From: Mycobacterium sp.
Lineage (GTDB): Bacteria; Actinomycetota; Actinomycetes; Mycobacteriales; Mycobacteriaceae
Assembly (NCBI GenBank): GCA_016197405.1
Contig: JACPVR010000020.1
Span: 26,941-90,940, forward strand
DNA length: 64,000 bases
Direction of reading: 5' to 3'
The number at the start of each line of letters is the position of its first letter. Position 1 is the stretch's first letter. Positions 26,877-35,488 of the stretch are shown in pieces. Both the position numbers and the translations under genes were made by a program. The notes beneath the pieces are model-generated. The model saw only the letters and a program-made list of their open reading frames with translations. It ran no database searches and was not told where the DNA came from.

Positions 26877-27760
26877 CCGATCGGCACGCCGAGGAATTCA
26901 CCAGGCTGCGCCCGCTACTTTTCACCATTGCCTACGAGATACTCGGTACGGCAACCGAATCCGATGACGTGCTGCAGGAAAGCTACCTGCGCTGGGCCGA
27001 GGTGGACCTGGCCGGTGTGCGCGACACCAAGGCATACCTGGCGGCGCTGGTCACCCGGCAGGCCCTCAACGCCCTGCGCGCCGCGGCGCGCAGGCGTGAG
27101 GAGTACGTCGGCCCCTGGCTGCCCGAACCGCTGATGCTGGAAAGCCCCGACGCCGCCGAGGACGTGGTGCTGGCCGAGTCGGTGTCGATGGCGATGATGG
27201 TGGTGCTGGAGACGCTGAGCCCCGACGAGCGCGCGGTATTCGTCTTGCGTGAGGTCTTCGGGTTCTCGCACGACGAAATCGCCGCGGCGGTAGGGAAATC
27301 CGCGGCCGCGGTGCGTCAGATGGCGCACCGCAGTCGCGAGCACGTGCGGGCCCGGCGCAAGCGTTTCGACCCGGTCGACCCGGACCGGTCGATGGAGCTC
27401 ACGGTGCAGTTCTTCGCGGCCGCGGCGACCGGCGACATCGAGGGCCTGATGTCGATGCTGGCACCCGATGTGGTGTGGACCGCCGACAGTGACGGCAAGG
27501 TCAGCGCGGCCCGCCGGCCGGTCTACGGCGCCGACAACGTGGCCCGGCTGGTGACGGGCTTGATCCGGCTCGGCGGTGCCGGCGGGCGGGCCGAGCCCGC
27601 GGTGTACAACAACGCCCCGGCGCTGGTGCTCTACCTCGACGACCATCTGGAGGGGGTCATCAGCATCGAGATCATCGACGGGTTGATCACCAATTTCTAC
27701 GCGATGCGCAACCCCGAGAAACTGGCCACCGTCACCGTCCCCCGGCGGATCAGCCGGTAA
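26873..27760 (+). CDS. ECF41-family RNA polymerase sigma factor with SnoaL-like C-terminal domain (SigJ-like)
   Basis: A 295-residue sigma factor. Region 2 (about 5-75) includes LLFTIAYEILGTATESDDVLQESYLRW. Region 4 (about 110-165) has LSPDERAVFVLREVFGFSHDEIAAAVG. A SnoaL/NTF2-like domain of about 110 residues follows, which in ECF41 factors modulates activity in place of a separate anti-sigma factor. The linker DPVDPDRSMELTVQFFAAAATGD corresponds to the conserved region after sigma 4. ATG 26873 overlaps the upstream oxidoreductase stop. An ECF41-type promoter lies before the operon, so autoregulation is likely. Confidence 0.93.
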   Translation: MTDRHAEEFTRLRPLLFTIAYEILGTATESDDVLQESYLRWAEVDLAGVRDTKAYLAALVTRQALNALRAAARRREEYVGPWLPEPLMLESPDAAEDVVLAESVSMAMMVVLETLSPDERAVFVLREVFGFSHDEIAAAVGKSAAAVRQMAHRSREHVRARRKRFDPVDPDRSMELTVQFFAAAATGDIEGLMSMLAPDVVWTADSDGKVSAARRPVYGADNVARLVTGLIRLGGAGGRAEPAVYNNAPALVLYLDDHLEGVISIEIIDGLITNFYAMRNPEKLATVTVPRRISR

Positions 27761-27790
27761 CGCCGGGACGTCATCTGACAAGCTGAGCCG

Positions 27791-29041
27791 GTGCGAATCG
27801 ACCGGCTGGGTGATCTCGGCAGCGCCACCGCGGTGCTGCGCGCGGTGGCGGCCGGCGCCGCTCGTGCCGGGCTGGCCCCGCCCGCCGCACTGATCGGACA
27901 GTGGTTCTCCTCGCGCGCGGTGATCGTCCCGACGCTGACGGCCGTTGCGGTCCCTGCCGCCGAGACCTTCCCCGGCATACCCGGCGCCGAGGGATCGGCC
28001 GTCGGCGGCGGGTGGTTCGGCTATCTGTCCTATCCCGACGCCGGTGCCGACGACGCCGGCCCGCGTATCCCCGAGGCCGCGGGCGGCTGGACCGATTGCG
28101 TACTGCGCTATGACGACGACGGCTGCTGGTGGTTCGAAAGCCTCGGCGGCGCCCCGATGCCGCGATGGTTGGCGCTCGCCCTGACCCAGTCGGCACCGCC
28201 CGCAGACTGGCATGTCGACTGGACGGCGCCGGATCGCGTCGCGCATCGCGCCGGTGTGCTGGACTGCCTGGACGCCATCGCCGCCGGCGAGGTCTACCAA
28301 GCCTGTGTGTGCACCCGGTTCGACGGCATGTTCACCGGATCGACGCTGGATTTCTTCGCCGATGCCGTCGCGAGCACGGCACCGGCCCGCGCCGCGTATC
28401 TCGCCGGGGCATGGGGCGCGGTCGCGTCGCTGTCACCGGAGCTGTTCCTGCGCCGCCACGGCGACACCGTCACCTCCAGCCCGATCAAGGGCACGCTGCC
28501 GCGCCACGCCGACCCCGCCGCACTGCGCGATTCGGTCAAAGACGTCGCCGAGAACATCATGATCGTGGACCTGGTGCGCAACGACCTGAGCCGGGTCGCG
28601 GTGACCGGGTCGGTCAGCGTGCCCGAGCTGCTGGCGGTCAAACCCGCTCCCGGCGTGTGGCATCTGGTATCGACGGTGACAGCGCAGGTGCCCTCGACAC
28701 TGCCCATGCCCGCCATGCTCGGCGCAACCTTCCCGCCGGCTTCGGTCACCGGGACGCCGAAAACCCGCGCCCGCGAACTTCTCTCCCAGTGGGAACCCAC
28801 GCGCCGCGGAATCTACTGCGGCACAGTCGGTTTTGCCTCACCCGTGGCCGGGACCGAACTCAACGTCGCGATCCGCACGGTGGAGTTCGACAGCACGGGC
28901 CACGCGGTGTTGGGGGTGGGCGGCGGTATCACCGCGGACTCCGATCCGGACGCCGAGTGGCAGGAGTGTCTGCACAAGGCCGCACCGACGGTCGACCTGC
29001 GGTGCAGCGCCTACCCGCGCGAGCGCAGAACCGCGTCGTAG
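27791..29041 (+). CDS. pabB: Aminodeoxychorismate synthase component I
   Basis: PabB converts chorismate with ammonia to 4-amino-4-deoxychorismate for folate synthesis. The 416-residue protein carries the chorismate-binding signature: SPIKGTLPR with the nucleophilic Lys that separates PabB from TrpE, ENIMIVDLVRNDLSRVA, and PASVTGTPK. It corresponds to Rv1005c. The start is GTG 27791, 30 bases after the sigma factor gene. Its 3' end overlaps the convergent rsmI gene by 31 bases. Confidence 0.93.
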   Translation: MRIDRLGDLGSATAVLRAVAAGAARAGLAPPAALIGQWFSSRAVIVPTLTAVAVPAAETFPGIPGAEGSAVGGGWFGYLSYPDAGADDAGPRIPEAAGGWTDCVLRYDDDGCWWFESLGGAPMPRWLALALTQSAPPADWHVDWTAPDRVAHRAGVLDCLDAIAAGEVYQACVCTRFDGMFTGSTLDFFADAVASTAPARAAYLAGAWGAVASLSPELFLRRHGDTVTSSPIKGTLPRHADPAALRDSVKDVAENIMIVDLVRNDLSRVAVTGSVSVPELLAVKPAPGVWHLVSTVTAQVPSTLPMPAMLGATFPPASVTGTPKTRARELLSQWEPTRRGIYCGTVGFASPVAGTELNVAIRTVEFDSTGHAVLGVGGGITADSDPDAEWQECLHKAAPTVDLRCSAYPRERRTAS

Positions 29042-29847
29042 AGCTCACGGCGTGACGGCGCCCCCGGATGCGCCGCGATGACGCGTTGGCAGGCGTCCTT
29101 GACGCCCATACCGTCGGCCGTGAGTTCGTTGACCTCGGCGACCAGGTCGTCGATATCGGCACTGGGCGTCGCGGGTGCCAGCACCACGGTGATCTCACCG
29201 AGCACACCGTCGGCTGCCCACCGGGCCAGCTCGCCCAGTGTGCCGCGGATGACCTCTTCATGGGTCTTGGTCAGCTCCCGGCACACCGCGGCCCTGCGGT
29301 CGGCACCGAGTTCGGCGACGGCGTCGTCGAGGCATTCGGCCAGCCGGCGCGGCGACTCGAAGAACACGCAGGTGCGCAGCTCGGCGGCCAGCGAGGCCAG
29401 CCACGCCCGGCGGGCGGCGGCCTTGCGCGGTGCGAAGCCCTCGAAGCAGAACCGGTCCGCGGGCAGGCCCGACACGACCAGCGCCGTGGTGACCGCCGAC
29501 GGCCCCGGCAGGCAGGTCAGCGGTATGCCCGCGGCGACGCTGGCCGTCACCAGCCGGTAGCCGGGGTCACTGATGGACGGCATACCGGCGTCGGTCACCG
29601 CGAGCACTGTGGCACCCGCGTGCATGTCCTCGATCAGGGCCGGGACCCGGGTGGCCTCGTTCTGGTCGAAGAGGCTGACCACCCGGCCGCTGATGCGCAC
29701 GCCGAGCGCCTGAGCCAGCGACCGGACCCGTCGGGTGTCCTCGGCGGCCACCACATCGGCCGAGCCCAACGCTTCGATCAACCGCGCCGAGGCGTCGGTG
29801 GGTTGACCGAGCGGCGTCGCCGCCAGCAGAAGTCGGCCACCGTCCAT
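29011..29847 (-). CDS. rsmI: 16S rRNA (cytidine1402-2'-O)-methyltransferase
   Basis: RsmI 2'-O-methylates C1402 in the 16S rRNA decoding centre. The protein is a tetrapyrrole-methylase-fold SAM enzyme: LLLAATPLGQP at the start, VVAAEDTRRVRSL, LAVTDAGMPSISDPG and FEGFAPRK are all diagnostic. ATG 29847 gives 278 residues and matches the start of Rv1003; an ATG at 29874 is open but would almost touch the divergent pmt start. The 3' end overlaps the convergent pabB. Confidence 0.94.
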   Translation of the reverse strand: MDGGRLLLAATPLGQPTDASARLIEALGSADVVAAEDTRRVRSLAQALGVRISGRVVSLFDQNEATRVPALIEDMHAGATVLAVTDAGMPSISDPGYRLVTASVAAGIPLTCLPGPSAVTTALVVSGLPADRFCFEGFAPRKAAARRAWLASLAAELRTCVFFESPRRLAECLDDAVAELGADRRAAVCRELTKTHEEVIRGTLGELARWAADGVLGEITVVLAPATPSADIDDLVAEVNELTADGMGVKDACQRVIAAHPGAPSRRELYDAVLRSRG

Positions 29848-29882
29848 GAAACGCAACCCTACGATCCGTAACATCAGTGGCG

Positions 29883-31427
29883 ATGACCGCTCCCAGTCCC
29901 GTGTTGCCGGAGCGCACCGCCCCCGTGATCAGCCCTGGCCCGTTGGTACCCGTTGCCGACTTCGGGCCGCTCGACCGTTTCGAGGGCTGGATCATGACGG
30001 CGGTCGTGACCGCACTGGCCGCGGCAACCCGATTCCTCAACCTGCAGTCGCCCACCGATCTGGGCACGCCGATATTCGACGAGAAGCATTACGCGCCGCA
30101 GGCCTGGCAGATGCTGTCCAACCACGGCGTCGAGGACAACCCGGGTTTCGGCCTGGTGGTGCATCCGCCGGTGGGCAAGCAGGTGATCGCCGTCGGCGAG
30201 GCCATCTTCGGCTTCAACGGTCTGGGCTGGCGATTCTCCGGCGCCCTGCTGGGTGTGCTGATGGTGGCGCTGGTGGCCCGCACGGTGCGGCGGATCAGCC
30301 GGTCGACACTGGTGGGCGGTATCGCCGGACTGCTGCTGATCGCCGACGGGGTGTCCTTCGTGACATCGCGCACCGCACTGCTGGACGGTATCCAGACCTT
30401 CTTCGTCGTCGCGGCATTCGCGGCGCTGATCGTCGACCGCGACGACGTCCGTGCCCGCATGCACAACGCGCTGCTGGACGGCCGGATCGACGAGACACCC
30501 TGGGGCCCGCGACTGGGCGTGCGGTGGTGGCGGTTCGGCGCCGGGGTGCTGCTCGGATTGGCCTGCGCGACAAAGTGGTCCGGCCTGTACTTCGTGGCGT
30601 TCTTCGGTGTGATGACGGTGGCCTTCGATATCGCCGCCCGCAGGCAGTACCGGGTTCCGCGGCCGTGGCTGGGGGCGCTGCGCCGCGACGCCGGGCCGGG
30701 GTTGTACGCGCTGGTGCTGGTGCCGTTCGCGGTGTACCTGGGCTCGTATGCGATGTGGTTCGCCTCCGAGACCGGTGTCAACCGCTACGAGGTGGGCAAG
30801 TCGATAGGCGAACGAGCCTGGTATCAACCACCCGATGCCATCCGGTCACTGTGGCACTACACCGCCAAGGCCTTCGAATTTCATTCCGGGCTGACCAATT
30901 CCGCGGGCAATCACCATCCGTGGGAGTCCAAACCGTGGACCTGGCCGATGTCGCTGCGGCCGGTGCTCTACGCGATAGACCAGCAGGACGTGGCGGGCTG
31001 TGGCGCGCAATCCTGCGTCAAAGCCGTGATGCTCGTCGGCACCCCGGCGATGTGGTGGGTGTCGGTGCCGGTACTGGTCTACGCCTGCTGGCGCGCCTTC
31101 GTACGCCGGGACTGGCGATACGCGGTGGTGCTGGTGGGCTACGGCGCGGCGTGGCTGCCGTGGTTCGCCGATATCGACCGGCAGATGTACTTCTTCTATG
31201 CGGCCGCGATGGCGCCGTTCATGGTGATGGCGATCGCGTTGATCTGCGGGGACATCCTGTACCAGCCGCGGCAGAACGCCGAGCGCAAGACGCTGGGCGT
31301 CATCGTGGTGTGCTGTTACATGGCGCTGGTGATCACCAACTTCGCCTGGTTGTTCCCGGTGCTCACCGGTATGCCGATATCGCAGGCGACCTGGAACATG
31401 GAGATCTGGCTGCCGTCCTGGCGTTAG
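29883..31427 (+). CDS. pmt: Dolichyl-phosphate-mannose-protein mannosyltransferase (GT39)
   Basis: Pmt transfers mannose from polyprenyl-phosphate-mannose to Ser/Thr of secreted proteins and lipoproteins at the membrane. About 514 residues with ten or more hydrophobic helices. The catalytic Asp-Glu lies in the first periplasmic loop, PIFDEKHYAPQAWQML. The conserved HPPVGKQ follows, and the C-terminus ends in MPISQATWNMEIWLPSW, both typical of actinobacterial GT39 enzymes (Rv1002c). ATG 29883 is preferred; GTG 29877 is in frame. Likely clients nearby are lipoproteins with Thr-rich linkers such as that at 37841. Confidence 0.95.
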   Translation: MTAPSPVLPERTAPVISPGPLVPVADFGPLDRFEGWIMTAVVTALAAATRFLNLQSPTDLGTPIFDEKHYAPQAWQMLSNHGVEDNPGFGLVVHPPVGKQVIAVGEAIFGFNGLGWRFSGALLGVLMVALVARTVRRISRSTLVGGIAGLLLIADGVSFVTSRTALLDGIQTFFVVAAFAALIVDRDDVRARMHNALLDGRIDETPWGPRLGVRWWRFGAGVLLGLACATKWSGLYFVAFFGVMTVAFDIAARRQYRVPRPWLGALRRDAGPGLYALVLVPFAVYLGSYAMWFASETGVNRYEVGKSIGERAWYQPPDAIRSLWHYTAKAFEFHSGLTNSAGNHHPWESKPWTWPMSLRPVLYAIDQQDVAGCGAQSCVKAVMLVGTPAMWWVSVPVLVYACWRAFVRRDWRYAVVLVGYGAAWLPWFADIDRQMYFFYAAAMAPFMVMAIALICGDILYQPRQNAERKTLGVIVVCCYMALVITNFAWLFPVLTGMPISQATWNMEIWLPSWR

Positions 31428-31437
31428 GCGCTCGGGC

Positions 31438-31503
31438 TGCGCGACTTCTGCGTGAGGGCTGCCGATACCGCGTCCTGACGACCATGGCGCAGAAGTCGGC
31501 GCG
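31438..31503. repeat. Inverted-repeat element, copy 1
   Basis: Arms cgacttctgcg (31442-31452) and cgcagaagtcg (31488-31498) are exact complements about 35 bases apart, with imperfect outer extensions. The left arm continues tgagggctg. Copies 2 (32401-32464) and 3 (56294-56359) share the arm and the internal agggc/aggg. It lies just after pmt and could also act as its terminator. Confidence 0.75.
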
Positions 31504-31565
31504 CCATCCACAGGCGATGTGCCTCCTGCACACGCCACCGCACCGGTACCGGCGACCATCCCGGC

Positions 31566-32426
31566 ATGCACCTGCCATTCGTCGGGGCCGAGGCCGTCGC
31601 CGCGGGCACGCTGACCCGCGGCCAGCTGCGGTGGCGCAACAGCGCGGTACACCGCGGTGTCTACCTACCCAATGGGGCGCAACTGTCGGTCGCCACGAAT
31701 GCGGCCGCCGCCTGGCTGTGGACCGGCCGTCGAGGAGTCATCACGGGCCGGGCCGCGGCCGCGCTGCACGGTGCATCCTGGGTCGACGCCGATACTCCGA
31801 TCGAGGTCATCGCCGAACACACCCGGCGGCGTCCCGGGGTCCGGGTCTACGAGGAACGCATCGCAGCCGACGAGATCTGCCATATCGGTGACCTGCCGGT
31901 CACGACGCCCGCCCGGACCGCGCTGTGTATCGGCAGACGCCTGCCCCGCAACACCGCCGTCGCGCACCTGGACGCACTCGCCGCCGCGACCGGTCTCACC
32001 GCGGTCGAGATCATCGAATTGGCACAGCGCTATGGCGGCACCCGGGGCATCCGCCGGGCTCGCACGGCGGTAGGCCTGATGGATGCCGGGGCCCAGTCAC
32101 CGAAAGAATCCTGGCTGCGGCTTGCACTCGTCGATGGCGGCCTGCCGCGGCCACGAACACAGATAAGAGTGACCGATGGACGCAGGACGGCCTTCCTCGA
32201 TATGGGCTGGGAGGAACCCAAAGTCGGACTTGACTACGAGGGCGATCATCACCGCGCGCAGCGTTCGACCTATGTCAGTGATATCGCGCGGTACGCCATG
32301 ATCGAACGGCTGGGCTGGCTCGATCTCCGGGTCGTCGCCGAACACAGCACGGCCTTCACCATCAATCGGGTGCGCGAAGCCTTCAGGCAACGCAATTTCA
32401 CGCCGACTTCTGCATCAGGGCTGTGA
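31566..32426 (+). CDS. DUF559/AbiEi-type protein with Vsr-like nuclease fold
   Basis: A 286-residue protein. The N-terminal part (about 1-100), with LTRGQLRWRNSAVHRGVYLP and ALHGA, resembles the AbiEi winged-helix type seen in many actinobacterial proteins. The C-terminal 100 residues, with AFLDMGWEEPKVGLDYEGDHH and ERLGWLDLRVVAE, resemble DUF559/very-short-patch-repair endonucleases (Asp, Glu and His available as catalytic residues). The function is unproven. In M. tuberculosis pmt and arcA are neighbours without this gene. Copies 1 and 2 of an inverted-repeat element flank it, and the last eight codons are inside copy 2, so it looks like an inserted cassette. Confidence 0.8.
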   Translation: MHLPFVGAEAVAAGTLTRGQLRWRNSAVHRGVYLPNGAQLSVATNAAAAWLWTGRRGVITGRAAAALHGASWVDADTPIEVIAEHTRRRPGVRVYEERIAADEICHIGDLPVTTPARTALCIGRRLPRNTAVAHLDALAAATGLTAVEIIELAQRYGGTRGIRRARTAVGLMDAGAQSPKESWLRLALVDGGLPRPRTQIRVTDGRRTAFLDMGWEEPKVGLDYEGDHHRAQRSTYVSDIARYAMIERLGWLDLRVVAEHSTAFTINRVREAFRQRNFTPTSASGL

Positions 32427-32464
32427 ATTCCGTCGGAGAACGACCGTGGTGCAGAAGTCGGCGC
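32401..32464. repeat. Inverted-repeat element, copy 2
   Basis: Perfect 14-base arms cgccgacttctgca (32401-32414) and tgcagaagtcggcg (32450-32463) with a 35-base spacer. The left arm and the following tcagggctg match copy 1 in the same orientation. The left arm forms the end of the DUF559-type reading frame, and the right arm lies seven bases from the convergent arcA stop. Confidence 0.8.
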
Positions 32465-32470
32465 GAAGAC

Positions 32471-33682
32471 TTAGAGCGCGTCGCGGGCTACCGGGCAGGA
32501 CATACAACGCGGGCCGCCGCGGCCGGTGCCCAACTCCGACGCCGATATCCGCAACACCTCGATACCGGAATCCTCCAGGCGCGCATTGGTTTCGGAGTTA
32601 CGTTCGTAGGCGACGACGACGCCGGGCGCCAGCGCCAGCACGTTGTTGCCGTCATCCCACTGCTCGCGCTCGGCGGTCACCGGATCCAGCCCGGTGTCGA
32701 TGATCCTGAGCCGCTCGATGCCCATCGCCGCCGCGGCAGCCTCGACGAACGGCGCCGCATCACTGATCGCCACACCGTCTTCCGAACGCCGAATGGTGAA
32801 GGCCGACAACGAATCGACGATGTTCGGATACATCACCACCGCGTCGGCGTCGACCATGGTGCACACGGTGTCCAGATGCATCTGGGCCCGCTCCTGGGCT
32901 ATCGGCACCGCCAACACGGTATGGGCCAGGCCGTCGTCGAACAGGCTGCGCGCCAGCGCTTCCGCACCGGCAGGGGTGGTCCGCTCACCGACCCCGACGG
33001 CGACCACACCGGGCGAGAGCAACAACACATCCCCGCCCTCCACGGGCGCCGAGCGCGATTCGTAGGCCCGCCGCACCCCGAGGAACCGCGGGTGGTGGGC
33101 GTAGATCAGGTCGGTCAGTGAGGTTTCCCGGATCCGGGCGGGTAGCGCCAGCGAGGTGATGGCGACCCGCGGCCCGATCCAGAACGACGAGTCCCGGGTG
33201 AAAAGCAGATTGGGCAGCGGCTCGATCACGAAATCACCACCGTGATGCATCCGACGCACCAATGACAGTTGCCCACCGGACACCGGGAACTCGGTGAACG
33301 TCATGCCGGCCATCAGCACATGAGCGAGCGCCGATGCGTCCAGACCACGCAAATACGCCGAAAGCTCCTGTGCCAGCGGCAAACCCAGCCTACGAGAGTC
33401 GACCGCCGCGGAGATACCGTGCATCCGCGCGGCGCCGCTGGCCAAAGCCTCGGTCAGCAGGTCGGCGAGCAGCAGCACCGAGACACCGCGCGAGCGCAGC
33501 AGTTCGGCGAAAGCATCGTGTTCCTGTTGCGCACGCGCCACCCAGGGCAATCCGTCGAACAGCAGTTTGTCGCTGTTGCGCGGGGTCAGTCGTTGCAGTT
33601 CCGCACCAGGGCGGTGCAGGATCACCTCCCGCAGCGTTCCGACCTCGGTATTGCAGCCCAACGTGACACTCACACAGAGCAC
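32471..33682 (-). CDS. arcA: Arginine deiminase
   Basis: ArcA hydrolyses arginine to citrulline and ammonia. The 403-residue protein has the guanidino-group-modifying fold: LREVILHRPGAEL, FTRDSSFWIG, a GGDVLLLSPG loop, the catalytic His in QMHLDTVCTMVD and the nucleophilic Cys in GRGGPRCMSCP at the C-terminus. No arcB, arcC or antiporter is adjacent, so it may serve arginine catabolism or pH protection rather than a full deiminase pathway; the same lone gene occurs at Rv1001. ATG 33682 is used; GTG 33673 is an alternative. It is divergent from soxR across 52 bases that hold a SoxR-like box. Confidence 0.94.
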   Translation of the reverse strand: MLCVSVTLGCNTEVGTLREVILHRPGAELQRLTPRNSDKLLFDGLPWVARAQQEHDAFAELLRSRGVSVLLLADLLTEALASGAARMHGISAAVDSRRLGLPLAQELSAYLRGLDASALAHVLMAGMTFTEFPVSGGQLSLVRRMHHGGDFVIEPLPNLLFTRDSSFWIGPRVAITSLALPARIRETSLTDLIYAHHPRFLGVRRAYESRSAPVEGGDVLLLSPGVVAVGVGERTTPAGAEALARSLFDDGLAHTVLAVPIAQERAQMHLDTVCTMVDADAVVMYPNIVDSLSAFTIRRSEDGVAISDAAPFVEAAAAAMGIERLRIIDTGLDPVTAEREQWDDGNNVLALAPGVVVAYERNSETNARLEDSGIEVLRISASELGTGRGGPRCMSCPVARDAL

Positions 33683-33712
33683 GGTAGCGCGATCAGTGCC
33701 GTCTCCGGTGAC

Positions 33713-33728
33713 CTCAACTATTGTTGAG
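33713..33728. promoter_or_regulatory. Candidate SoxR box
   Basis: ctcaac (33713-33718) and gttgag (33723-33728) form an inverted repeat four bases apart, close to the SoxR operator consensus (cctcaag...cttgagg). It lies in the arcA-soxR divergent gap, six bases before the soxR ATG, and could control soxR itself, arcA, or both. Confidence 0.6.
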
Positions 33729-33734
33729 AGTCCT

Positions 33735-34166
33735 ATGAACGAGCATGAGATGACGCCGGGGGAACTGGCGCAACGCGCCGGCGTCGCGATATCCGCACTG
33801 CATTTCTATGAGCGTGAAGGACTGATCTCGAGTCGCCGGACCTCGGGCAACCAGCGTCGCTATACCCGTGAGACATTGCGCCGGGTGGCGTTCATCCGGA
33901 TGTCGCAGCGGCTGGGCATTCCGCTGGCCCGGGTGCGTGACGCGCTGGCGACCCTGCCCACCGACCGCATCCCCACCAGCCGGGATTGGGCCAAATTGTC
34001 CGCGGGCTGGCGACAGGATCTCGACGACCGGATCGTGCATCTGCAGCGTCTGCGCGACAACCTGGCCGACTGCATAGGGTGCGGCTGCCTGAGCCTGAAA
34101 AACTGCACACTGACCAACCCCGGTGACGTTCTGGCCGAACGCGGCCCCGGCGCCGTGCGGCTGTAA
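33735..34166 (+). CDS. soxR: Redox-sensitive MerR-family regulator SoxR
   Basis: A 143-residue MerR protein. The winged helix begins MTPGELAQRAGVAISALHFYEREGLI; a dimerisation helix follows. The [2Fe-2S] ligands are Cys113, Cys116, Cys118 and Cys124 (CIGCGCLSLKNC), the complete SoxR signature. SoxR senses redox-cycling compounds through oxidation of this cluster; in actinobacteria it usually controls a few oxidoreductases or exporters rather than soxS. The start is ATG 33735; the frame extends upstream into the arcA antisense and is not used. alkB follows after 39 bases. Confidence 0.95.
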   Translation: MNEHEMTPGELAQRAGVAISALHFYEREGLISSRRTSGNQRRYTRETLRRVAFIRMSQRLGIPLARVRDALATLPTDRIPTSRDWAKLSAGWRQDLDDRIVHLQRLRDNLADCIGCGCLSLKNCTLTNPGDVLAERGPGAVRL

Positions 34167-34205
34167 TACCGCCATCATCGAACACCTGTGCGATACACTG
34201 GCACC

Positions 34206-34811
34206 GTGTCTGTGCCGGTGCAGGAGTCGCTCTTCGACCACACCGAACGCCGCTGGCTGACCAATGGCGCGTGGATCGATGTGCGGGTGGGCTGGCTGGA
34301 CCGCCCGCAGGATTCGGCGACGCTTTTCGACGAACTGCGGACCGCCATACCGTGGCGGTCCGAACGACGGCAGATGTACGACCGGGTGCTCGACGTGCCG
34401 CGCCTGGTGAGTTTTCACGACCTGGTCAACGACGAGGCCCCGCACGACGCGGTCAAACAACTCCGCCGCCGCCTCAACGACATCTACGCCGGCGAACTCG
34501 GCGAACCGTTCACCACCGCGGGACTATGCCTCTACCGCGACGGCAACGACAGCGTCGCCTGGCACGGCGACAACATCGGGCGAAGCAGCACCGAGGACAC
34601 CATGGTCGCGATCGTCGGCCTCGGTGCCACGCGCACGTTCGCGCTGCGACCCCGCGGCGGCGGACCGTCACTGCGGATCCAGCACCGCCACGGCGATCTG
34701 CTGGTCATGGGCGGCACCTGCCAGCGCACCTGGGAGCACTCGATACCGAAGACCGCACGACCCACCGGGCCGCGCATCAGCATCCAATTCCGGCCGCGCG
34801 ATGTGCGCTAG
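34206..34811 (+). CDS. AlkB-like 2-oxoglutarate/Fe(II) dioxygenase
   Basis: A 201-residue AlkB-family enzyme of the kind that removes alkyl groups from DNA bases oxidatively. The iron ligands are in VAWHGDNIG (HxD) and TWEHSIPK (distal His), and the 2-oxoglutarate Arg lies in RISIQFRPR at the C-terminus. The LRRRLNDIYAGELGEPF segment and TTAGLCLYRDGNDSVAWH are typical of the actinobacterial group (Rv1000c). GTG 34206 is the likely start. It follows soxR closely and overlaps the 3' end of the convergent lipoprotein gene by four bases. Confidence 0.9.
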   Translation: MSVPVQESLFDHTERRWLTNGAWIDVRVGWLDRPQDSATLFDELRTAIPWRSERRQMYDRVLDVPRLVSFHDLVNDEAPHDAVKQLRRRLNDIYAGELGEPFTTAGLCLYRDGNDSVAWHGDNIGRSSTEDTMVAIVGLGATRTFALRPRGGGPSLRIQHRHGDLLVMGGTCQRTWEHSIPKTARPTGPRISIQFRPRDVR

Positions 34812-35473
34812 CCGGGCTTTCTGATCGCGGCGACGGCCGCGGTCAGCAGATTCTCGGCCCGTTTGGTGTCCACCGGTGCCACCGGTTTATCCGGCACGAC
34901 GAGCGGGTTGGCCGTGACGATCACCTGGTAAACGCCGAATTGTGCCCGGTAGGAATAGATCTCACCGGTCTGCGGCTTGCCGTTGATGGTGGTCTGCAAG
35001 ACCCGGTGCACGCCGAGGGTGAGCACGTCGGCGATCTGCGGTACCGGCACCGACTCGACGGTGCCGCGCAACGGGCCGCCCGCGAAGGAGACCTTGCGGC
35101 AGTTGTCAGCGGGCTCGATGATCGGAATGGGCTTGGAGGTCTCCAGCGCCAGCACGATGAAGCGGTTCCCGTTGCCCTCCGCCGAGACCGCGGCCATATT
35201 GCCCTTCAGATCCGCGGGCATGGCTTGGCCCTCCGCGAAGGCGGAGCAATCGGCAGGGTCGAACTTCACCCCTTCCGGCAGCTTCTGGGCCTCCAGCACC
35301 TTCGGGTCGATACCGGTGGTCGGCACGTCCTTGATGGTGAACTCCGGACCGAACGACGACTTGACGTCGGACACCTTGTTGATATTGGCCGTCGGGTCAT
35401 CAGGCGTGGTCGCCGAGCAGGCAGTCAGCACTCCCGCGCAGACGGCGACGAGCAGTCCCGTGGTTTTGCGCAC
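34808..35473 (-). CDS. DUF5642-type lipoprotein (Rv0999-like)
   Basis: A 221-residue exported lipoprotein. The signal peptide ends in the lipobox LTAC (Cys19). The mature domain has two further Cys (DPADCSAF and ADNCRKVSF) that could pair, and a predicted alpha/beta fold ending in ENLLTAAVAAIRKPG. I assign it to the mycobacterial DUF5642 group on overall pattern and position next to alkB, as Rv0999 is. No enzymatic motif is visible. A related protein lies just upstream at 35489-36175; the 15-base gap makes an operon likely. Confidence 0.82.
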   Translation of the reverse strand: MRKTTGLLVAVCAGVLTACSATTPDDPTANINKVSDVKSSFGPEFTIKDVPTTGIDPKVLEAQKLPEGVKFDPADCSAFAEGQAMPADLKGNMAAVSAEGNGNRFIVLALETSKPIPIIEPADNCRKVSFAGGPLRGTVESVPVPQIADVLTLGVHRVLQTTINGKPQTGEIYSYRAQFGVYQVIVTANPLVVPDKPVAPVDTKRAENLLTAAVAAIRKPG

Positions 35474-35488
35474 GGGGCCCCAATCTAC

